12,201 bases of DNA from contig JBDRGC010000428.1 in NCBI GenBank assembly GCA_043818215.1, forward strand, positions 1 through 12,201. Reading direction: 5' to 3'. This DNA is from JBDRGC01 sp043818215. Lineage in GTDB: Bacteria; Chloroflexota; Anaerolineae; Anaerolineales; UBA11858. The notes beneath the pieces were generated by a model. That model saw only the letters and a list, made by a program, of their open reading frames with translations. It made no database searches and was not told where the DNA came from. A program made the translations under genes and the position numbers. Below, one piece after another: positions 8,701 through 12,201 of the stretch (its first letter is position 1; each line of letters starts with the position of its first letter).

Positions 8701-9100
8701 GGCCAATGCGGTTTTATGTTGTTTCAACAGCACCCTTTTTAGGTGGTTCATGGATGTGGTTTCGGATGGAAGCCACCTCAATAGACGCGAAGTGGATAAC
8801 TTTCCCTTTAACCCTAAAAGAGCAATTCACCAATTTCCAATACTAGATAACTTGGCGAGATTACTTTCCCAAGAACTGGATTCAACGTCTGACTATCGGG
8901 TGATGCGTTACCGCCATGACACATTAACAGTCCAATGCATAGTTCCAAAATTCGCAAAATCAACAATTGACCAAGTTGATGAGCTTTTAGCAAAATATTT
9001 CGATCTTACAAATGATGAACAGGACTTCATCATCAACTACGATATCAAGTACCGGATGGGGGATGCTTTGTTTGAGAATGATCAGGGGGAAACATTATGA
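5741..9100 (+). CDS. Large Eco57I/PglX-like N6-adenine DNA methyltransferase
   Basis: It transfers a methyl group from S-adenosylmethionine to adenine in DNA. The SAM motif I is DPTCGSGAFL (499-508), the acidic-loop strand is YGVDLMAEAVEIAKLRL (572-588), and the catalytic motif IV is NPPY (773-776). A GAYYTKEDI block (338-346) precedes them, as in Eco57I, PglX and DrmMI relatives. Residues 1-170 form a separate conserved-looking domain that I cannot name. Residues 777-1100 are the presumed target recognition region. At 1119 aa it is in the size range of BREX/DISARM/type IIG enzymes. The ATG at 5741 overlaps the helicase stop (ATGA), with AAGAGGAAG upstream; the 3' end overlaps the DUF3800 gene the same way. 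GC falls from about 62% (7441-7560) to about 30-37% after the NPPY motif. It is probably the self-marking half of the module; whether it also cuts DNA is open. Confidence 0.92.
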   Translation: MNLDAVRVRRFLRDFAFEDLFIDELGWDVYNETLTMSVDEREYTLAAVAEKRNVVAFLCEVTGDIPLSDVRRKIERKVAEKYREHFIIFVDGDRSRQVWQWARREPGRPLATRAHEYSPTQPGDSLIQKLENIAFSLDEEDNLNVVEVSGRLRAAFNVEHATRRFYDRFKKERTAYEEFITGIAHLETKREYVSVMLNRLMFVYFMQKKGFLDGDPHYLRNRIQMMQAQYGDDQFYSFYRYFLLRLFHEGLGGLARNPELDALLGDVPYLNGGIFELHQIERDNPDIQIPDAAFERILDFFDQYQWHLDDRPLKRDNEINPDVLGYIFEKYINQKQMGAYYTKEDITGYISRNTIIPYLFDTARKTRPAAFAGEGSSWTLLENDPRRYIYPAVQKGVDLPLPDEIAAGIEDVAQRGSWNTRTPDEYALPTEIWRETVARRQRYEDVWLKLACGEVQEINDLITLNLDIQQFAQDAIENCEQPETLRAFWKAIRGVTVLDPTCGSGAFLFAALNILQPLYDACLRRMETFVAELPPEAPVHKLKDFKETLENVTRHPNTDYFILKSIIVDNLYGVDLMAEAVEIAKLRLFLKLAAQVQPDRTAENWGIEPLPDIDFNIRPGNTLVGFATRDDVQRAFRGTGKSSSLLGPDQSLMDFAQKGTQMKILFPDDAAVLQRIEEKAEDIDRLFTRFREMQTAHDMSAYAQDFVETKSELRHRLNDLGEELNQALARQYNVKVEDKEAYAQWLESHNPFHWFIEFYGIMNDGGFDVVIGNPPYLVLRALKEYTVQGFQTLDTKNLYPLILEKCQVLVSPRGREGYIIPVSSIATQGYSSLQNVLKENELFISSYDDRPSHLFTGLDKNTLSIILVAKTTPISKTISTRLFRWNSEEREALFELLQYGETPKNKIKGCIPKIGSRIEASIWEKIFKEPNIIGAFQSRTYQHKTYYSRKVNAFLQILDFVPEVKDGEGNLRLPSEFKELRFSSTGEANAVLCCFNSTLFRWFMDVVSDGSHLNRREVDNFPFNPKRAIHQFPILDNLARLLSQELDSTSDYRVMRYRHDTLTVQCIVPKFAKSTIDQVDELLAKYFDLTNDEQDFIINYDIKYRMGDALFENDQGETL

Positions 9101-9879
9101 AGAAGGCACAGCCGGGCAGCACCTGGTTTTTTGTGGACGAATCGGGGGATCCCACTTTTTACGATAAGCGCGGCAACCTGATTGTGGGCAATGCAGGTTG
9201 CTCTCCTATTTTGCTGCTGGGGTTTATCGAAACCCAAAACCCGCAGGTTATCCGTAAGGCCGTTCTCGATTTGCAACACAAAGTGGTCAATGACCCATAC
9301 TTCCAGGATTTCCCTTCTATTCGAAAGACAGCAGATGCCTTCCACGCCAAAGACGATCTACCAGAAATTCGTTATCTGTTCTACCAGTTGATTGCTGGCC
9401 TGGACTTTAAAGCCCAATTTGTTGTAGCCCGCAAAATCGAACGCACTTTCCGGAATAATTTCCAGGCCAAAGAGACGCGTTTCTATGATCACCTGGTTTC
9501 CCACCTCTTTCAAAATATGCTCCACCGTTACGCGCAGAATTTTATCTACTTTGCCAAGCGCGGGTCACGGGATCGCCAAGCCCCGTTGACCGCGGCTATT
9601 CAGCAAGCAATCACAAGTTTTGAGCAAAAATGGGGGCTTACAGTAACATCTTCAATTGAAATACAAGCCCAAACCCCTAAAGGAGACCCTTGCTTGAGCG
9701 TTGTTGATTATATGAATTGGGCAGTTTATCGCGCCTTTACGCGCGGGGAGATGCACTACTATCGTGTGGTGGAGGAAAAAGTCAGTTTGCTGGTGGATTT
9801 GTATGATGTGGGAAAATACCCCCAAAATTGGTACAACCACCGGAACCCCTTCGACGTAAAAAAAATCACCCCTCTGTAG
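9097..9879 (+). CDS. DUF3800 domain protein, predicted RNase H-like nuclease
   Basis: The 260-residue protein opens with the hallmark FFVDESGD (11-18), which supplies D14, E15 and D18. It continues with FHAKDD (82-87), YFAKRGSRDRQAPL (151-164) and a C-terminal SVVDYMNWAVYR block (201-212) with D204. These acidic positions fit the DUF3800 family, whose fold is thought to be RNase H-like; the activity is generally uncharacterised. The ATG overlaps the methyltransferase stop (ATGA), with a strong AGGGGGA 6 nt upstream, so it is the third member of one operon. GC returns to the level of the main methyltransferase body. The gene ends normally, in a pattern common for the family (NPFDVKKITPL). A role as an accessory nuclease is inferred from the family and its position. 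Confidence 0.88.
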   Translation: MKKAQPGSTWFFVDESGDPTFYDKRGNLIVGNAGCSPILLLGFIETQNPQVIRKAVLDLQHKVVNDPYFQDFPSIRKTADAFHAKDDLPEIRYLFYQLIAGLDFKAQFVVARKIERTFRNNFQAKETRFYDHLVSHLFQNMLHRYAQNFIYFAKRGSRDRQAPLTAAIQQAITSFEQKWGLTVTSSIEIQAQTPKGDPCLSVVDYMNWAVYRAFTRGEMHYYRVVEEKVSLLVDLYDVGKYPQNWYNHRNPFDVKKITPL

Positions 9880-9905
9880 CTAGGCCCGGTTACAGGACGC
9901 ACGGC

Positions 9906-10022
9906 ATGCAAAGCCGACTTTCGCTAGCAGAGGAGTGTTTTTTCCCTACCTCAATATTAGCAAATTTTGAGCAGAAAGTCAACTGGCAATCACAGCAAAT
10001 CCGCAAGAAGGAACGAAAATGA
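9906..10022 (+). CDS. Small ORF of 38 residues, unknown function
   Basis: I do not recognise this protein. The ATG at 9906 has AGGA at 9894-9897, 8 nt upstream, and follows the DUF3800 stop by 26 bases. The product is MQSRLSLAEE... and ends in a highly basic QQIRKKERK. Its TGA (10020-10022) overlaps the next ATG (10019) as ATGA, the same coupling style as in the cassette, which is the main support for it being translated. It could be the C-terminal leftover of a larger gene. The CGGC/GCCG hairpin at 9902-9916 covers its start codon. Confidence 0.4.
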   Translation: MQSRLSLAEECFFPTSILANFEQKVNWQSQQIRKKERK

Positions 10023-10223
10023 AAGCAGATAGCCTAAAAATTTCGAAAGTGTTTGGCTTTTGACCAGAACAAGTTCCAAAGCGCCTGCCGTCAATTGCCA
10101 AATGGCTGGTGGATTTATATGAACCTATCGGCTTATAGCATTAAGAGTCTATGTCGCAATATGATTGAAACAGTGGGTCTTTCCGACGAAGATTGGGAGA
10201 TCGAAGAAGTTGAAGTTCTCTAA
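10019..10223 (+). pseudogene. Small gene with a stop/+1 frame change at TTTTGAC, unknown function
   Basis: A strong ribosome site (AAGGAA, 10008-10013) precedes the ATG at 10019. Translation gives MKADSLKISKVFGF and then TGA at 10061-10063. If one T of the TTTT run (10058-10061) is skipped, the frame continues without a stop to TAA at 10221-10223, giving 67 residues that end in the acidic SDEDWEIEEVEVL. The original frame also reads protein-like past the TGA (PEQVPKRLPSIAKWLVDLY) up to TAG at 10136-10138. So either the gene carries a nonsense codon plus a later indel, or a single T insertion, or a programmed shift of the kind seen in prfB (CTTTGAC). The gene is coupled at its 5' end (ATGA) and overlaps the DprA-like gene at its 3' end. 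No family is recognised. Confidence 0.45.
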
Positions 10224-10860
10224 TGGATTAATTTCTGTTGCCCAACATGATCCAACTTACCCCAGGTGTTTGACCAGATTCCTGGGTGAGGCTGCCCCGG
10301 TTTCAATCACCCTGCGTGGCAATACTGATCTCTTGCTAAAACCTGAACGGGAAGTGTTGGCCTTCTTCTGTTCTGCTAATACCCCAGCAAGTGTGCTGCT
10401 AGCGGTACAAGATCTGGCGCATCAATGGCGGGATCGGGGTTTGACGGTGATCAGTGGCTTTCACTCACCCGCAGAAAAAGAAGTGATGACAGTCTTACTT
10501 CGTGGGCATCAACCGTTAATGTGGGTTTTGGCTCGTTCTATGCTTACCCGCTTCAGACCTGATGAACGTGAAGCAATCGAAAATGGTCGGCTTTTGGTGA
10601 TTTCTCCATTTTCTGAAAGTATCAACCGAATCACATTCGAGAAAGCTCAATACCGAAATCGGGTTGCAACTGCTTTAGCGGATGAAGTGCTAATTGCTTA
10701 TGCTACTCCTGGTAGCAAAACCGAATCATTGGCGAGAGAAATCGTCCATTGGGGTAAGCCTATGTGTACCATCGAAAACCATGCCAATCGAAATTTGATA
10801 GAGCTTGGTATAAGAATGTTAACGACTCGAAATGAACCAACAAATCATGCCCGAAAATAA
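10210..10860 (+). CDS. Divergent DprA/SMF-like Rossmann protein
   Basis: DprA/SMF proteins bind single-stranded DNA during transformation; short SMF/LOG-like relatives also occur in accessory and defence loci. The sequence shows the family order: an HDPTYPRCL segment, TLRGNTDLL, then GLTVISGFHSPAEKEV, GRLLVISPF and RNRVATALADEVLIAYATPGSKTESLA (residues 149-175). The usual SGxAxGIDxxAH motif is replaced by SGFHSPAEKE, which I recall as typical of a divergent SMF subgroup, so DNA processing in the standard sense is uncertain. The TTG at 10210 is preferred over the TTG at 10165 because GGGAG lies at 10195-10199 and no such site precedes 10165. This gives 216 aa and an overlap of 14 bases with the preceding gene. 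The region is lower in GC than the cassette, which suggests a separate origin. Confidence 0.7.
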   Translation: MKFSNGLISVAQHDPTYPRCLTRFLGEAAPVSITLRGNTDLLLKPEREVLAFFCSANTPASVLLAVQDLAHQWRDRGLTVISGFHSPAEKEVMTVLLRGHQPLMWVLARSMLTRFRPDEREAIENGRLLVISPFSESINRITFEKAQYRNRVATALADEVLIAYATPGSKTESLAREIVHWGKPMCTIENHANRNLIELGIRMLTTRNEPTNHARK

Positions 10861-10869
10861 TCGTGTCAC

Positions 10870-11238
10870 ATGCCAATCACTACGCTAACAGAAAAGACAT
10901 ATCTTGTTATCGATAATTGTGTGCTTTCGATGCTCACTGATTGTTACTGTGATGGGCACCGAGGTTTCTCAGGGACACAATTGCTGCGCGAAACTCAACA
11001 ATGGATGTTAGAACAATTAAGCATCTTAAAGTCTTTTACAGTCGATAACTTGCTTCATACAACCCAACCTGTTTCAATGGAATACCAACCCCAAAATGGA
11101 ATTCTGGGCAGCCAGCAAATAGATACCAGACAAATCAACATCTTAGCAAATCAAGTGAGGGGGCGGTTTGGGGTATTAGGAATAAGCTCTATTGATCATG
11201 TTGCATACGATCATCGCTCACCACTTCTCTCAAAGTGA
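10870..11238 (+). CDS. PIN-like domain protein, probably truncated at its C-terminus
   Basis: The N-terminus YLVIDNCVL (11-19) resembles the first strand of PIN ribonucleases, with D15 as a metal ligand. E71 in TTQPVSMEY sits where the second acidic residue is expected. A later ISSIDH (105-110) may hold a third. The start ATG is 9 bases after the DprA-like stop and lacks a clear ribosome site, so coupling is likely. At 122 aa the protein is short, and its last 15 codons overlap, in another frame, sequence that reads as an ATPase C-terminus. This suggests that a deletion joined the two. The assignment rests on a few residues and could be wrong. Confidence 0.45.
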   Translation: MPITTLTEKTYLVIDNCVLSMLTDCYCDGHRGFSGTQLLRETQQWMLEQLSILKSFTVDNLLHTTQPVSMEYQPQNGILGSQQIDTRQINILANQVRGRFGVLGISSIDHVAYDHRSPLLSK

Positions 11239-11419
11239 TTTCTTGATAATGGATGAACCACTTGAACATCTTGACTCAATCAATCGGCGTTCTCTGTTTC
11301 GGTTTTTGGTGGATGCTTATCGACATCAAGTTTTTGGACAGGCAGTTATTGCAACATTTGAAGAAGCATTGATACGAAAGTATCAGTCAATGGAAGGTGT
11401 CAATGTCATTGCGGTTTGA
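11192..11419 (+). pseudogene. C-terminal remnant of an ABC/SMC-type ATPase
   Basis: The 75 residues contain a Walker B strand and catalytic pair, FLIMDEP (17-23), a D-loop-like EHLD (25-28), and ATFEEALIRKY (54-64) followed by NVIAV at the end. This is the usual finish of RecF/Rad50-like ATPases. The Walker A, the coiled coil and the signature motif are missing, and a stop lies in frame at 11183-11185. The upstream sequence belongs to the PIN-like gene in another frame. The full gene was probably lost by deletion near 11150-11240. GATCAT occurs twice there (11194-11199 and 11209-11214) and could be a microhomology scar. It is unlikely to be functional. Confidence 0.65.
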
Positions 11420-11428
11420 TCAGCGTAA

Positions 11429-11699
11429 GGTTGGAATCAGCCAACTTCAATATCAAAGTTTCCCCAGTTGCCGATCATCGTCATCAACTTTACCGACTTC
11501 TGACTTATCCCCTCCCCCAACAACTTTCGGTACAAACAACTCACCCAACAGCCTTCACTAGGCGGGTGGAACCAGTTCCTGCAAGGCGTGCATGGCGCAG
11601 GCTGATCTGGAGTCAGCGCGAAGGTATCCGCAACTGCGCCTGCTGTGGTGGGTAAAAAGTCCGCCGGAGGGGGTGATGTGGTGTGTGGGACATGATTTT
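11429..11699 (+). pseudogene. Possible decayed gene remnant, unknown family
   Basis: No intact ORF fits here, but one frame gives protein-like text broken by stops. It runs from 11429 (PTSISKFPQLPIIVINFTDF), meets TGA at 11501, and continues with NNFRYKQLTQQPSLGGWNQF to a TGA near 11600. A neighbouring frame then reads ADLESARRYPQLRLLWWVK to about 11690. The pattern fits a gene with one nonsense codon and one frameshift. I do not recognise the family, and chance reading cannot be excluded. A hairpin at 11428-11447 (GTTGG/CCAAC core) lies at its start but lacks a T-run. Confidence 0.2.
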
Positions 11700-11927
11700 A
11701 TAGCTTTCGCAGTTCATCCAAACCAGAAACGATCTCATCCCACGACCACGGTTGCGCCAGGAGCGGGCGCAAGTCTCGTTCCCAGTCTGTGCGTACGTTC
11801 TCCAGGGCGCTTTCGAACAAGGATGGGCTGAATTTCAAATCGTACAGCACCAATTTCTGGTTCAATAAATCTATATCCAGCCTGACCCCCTGACGAATGA
11901 GAAACCAGATGTCATGCCGCAACGGTA

Positions 11928-11944
11928 TCCCTGGACACCAGGGA
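11928..11944. repeat. Short perfect inverted repeat
   Basis: TCCCTGG and CCAGGGA flank a 3-base centre. It sits between the recognisable nucleotidyltransferase-like remnant and the dispersed repeat, so it may mark the join. Confidence 0.5.
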
Positions 11945-11960
11945 CAGGTGTACCCGTTGG

Positions 11961-12025
11961 TATTGCGAGCCAGCTTTTCCGGCGAAGCAATCCCCTCGCC
12001 AGTGAAGGAGACTGCCACACTCCGT
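11961..12025. repeat. Dispersed intergenic repeat of the ATTGCGAG...GAAGCAATC type
   Basis: The plus strand reads ATTGCGAG, then CGAAGCAATCCC, then GAAGGAGACTGCCACACTCCG. This combination is the signature of a common imperfect-palindrome repeat that I know from intergenic regions of many environmental bacteria, Chloroflexota among them. The copy here is diverged. It overlaps the apparent start of the minus-strand remnant, and that is the main reason to doubt the start. Confidence 0.45.
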
Positions 12026-12063
12026 AAACTCCGCTTGCACATGGAGTCCCCTTCAGGGGAGTG

Positions 12064-12073
12064 ACATTAATGT
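12064..12073. promoter_or_regulatory. Perfect 10-base palindrome, possible operator
   Basis: ACATTAATGT lies about 20 bases upstream of the minus-strand start at 12042, in an AT-rich patch that also holds TTGACA on the minus strand (12077-12082). No good -10 follows at the right distance. A chance palindrome is possible. Confidence 0.2.
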
Positions 12074-12126
12074 GAAATTGTCAAATTAACGAGTATTAGG
12101 AATTCGCCGCAAACGGCAGTACGCGT

Positions 12127-12158
12127 TAAAAAGGAAAACCCCACCGCAAAGTGAGGGG
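12127..12158 (-). terminator. Minus-strand intrinsic terminator of a gene beyond the right edge
   Basis: On the minus strand, CCCC-T-CAC pairs with GTGGGG (one bulged T, 6-nt loop) and is followed by TTTTCCTTTTTA. A second short hairpin, CCCTG/CAGGG, lies just beside it (12163-12175). It would end transcription that enters from the right. Confidence 0.55.
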
Positions 12159-12201
12159 GGCACCCTGCGGCAGGGCATCTATATTATGCCAGACATCGGA
12201 G

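Larger units (their letters stand above)
11698..12042 (-). pseudogene. C-terminal remnant resembling AbiEii-type nucleotidyltransferase
   Basis: Residues 44-114, from DIWFLIRQGVRLDIDLL through WERDLRPLL (87-95) to the end, resemble the C-terminal helical part of AbiEii/AbiGii-type nucleotidyltransferase toxins, which normally run to about 200-300 aa. The nucleotidyltransferase core (GSxxxxxxxDxD) is absent. The first 40 residues fall on a dispersed intergenic repeat and a short inverted repeat (11928-11944), so the apparent N-terminus is probably read-through of non-coding DNA. An ATG at 12042 with AGGGG 5 nt upstream makes translation possible. The family call is from memory of the motif pattern. 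No antitoxin partner is visible inside the window. Confidence 0.4.

Noticed and set aside
9902..9943. Terminator after the DUF3800 gene (CGGC/GCCG hairpin, T6 run)
   Set aside because: The stem is only 4 pairs and the T-run starts more than 20 bases later; they do not form one terminator.
11416..11655. Plus-strand ORF of 79 residues after the ATPase remnant
   Set aside because: It is Arg-, Pro- and Thr-rich without family features, and other frames in the same place look more protein-like.
1..12201. CRISPR array, tRNA or rRNA genes, transposase
   Set aside because: I saw no regularly spaced repeats, no cloverleaf-like segments in the gaps and no transposase motifs.

Overview
The window looks like a bacterial chromosomal region carrying a defence or accessory island. 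GC is roughly 55-60% in the DnaE-family gene and in the main body of the methyltransferase. It is lower in the island's right part and very low inside one domain of the methyltransferase. No rRNA, tRNA, CRISPR array or transposase is visible. The host cannot be fixed from sequence alone. The gene style, and an ATTGCGAG...GAAGCAATC intergenic repeat, would fit Chloroflexota (Anaerolineae-like) or another environmental lineage; this is a weak inference.

Layout. Positions 2-1942 (+) hold the C-terminal two thirds of a DNA polymerase III alpha-family protein, probably of the DnaE2/ImuC type, cut by the window start. The gene-free stretch 1943-2324 is not empty. It has an extended -10 promoter, a folded transcript of about 120 nt with mutually exclusive stems ending in a strong intrinsic terminator at 2138-2168, a second promoter at 2198-2226, and a structured leader directly before the next gene. 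Positions 2325-9879 (+) hold three genes joined by two ATGA overlaps: a PLD-nuclease/SNF2-helicase fusion (1139 aa), a large Eco57I/PglX-like N6-adenine methyltransferase (1119 aa) and a DUF3800 protein (260 aa). This is the core of the window. It reads as a compact restriction/defence module that resembles a reduced class 1 DISARM set: DrmD-like helicase, DrmMI-like methylase and DrmC-like PLD domain, without DrmA or DrmB.

Positions 9906-11419 (+) hold a more AT-rich run of small, overlapping and partly broken genes. They are a 38-aa ORF, a small gene interrupted at a TTTTGAC site, a divergent DprA/SMF-like protein, a PIN-like protein with an abrupt end, and the last 75 residues of an ABC/SMC-type ATPase. 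From 11429 to the end lies decayed sequence: a possible plus-strand gene remnant, a minus-strand C-terminal remnant that resembles an AbiEii-type nucleotidyltransferase, a dispersed intergenic repeat whose sequence supplies that remnant's apparent N-terminus, and a minus-strand terminator belonging to a gene beyond the right edge.

How the genes may work together (inference): the methyltransferase would mark host DNA, the PLD-helicase would recognise and process unmarked DNA using ATP, and the DUF3800 protein could be an accessory nuclease. The AT-rich specificity region of the methyltransferase suggests that recognition has been swapped by recombination. The right-hand part looks like successive layers of older defence genes truncated by deletion.
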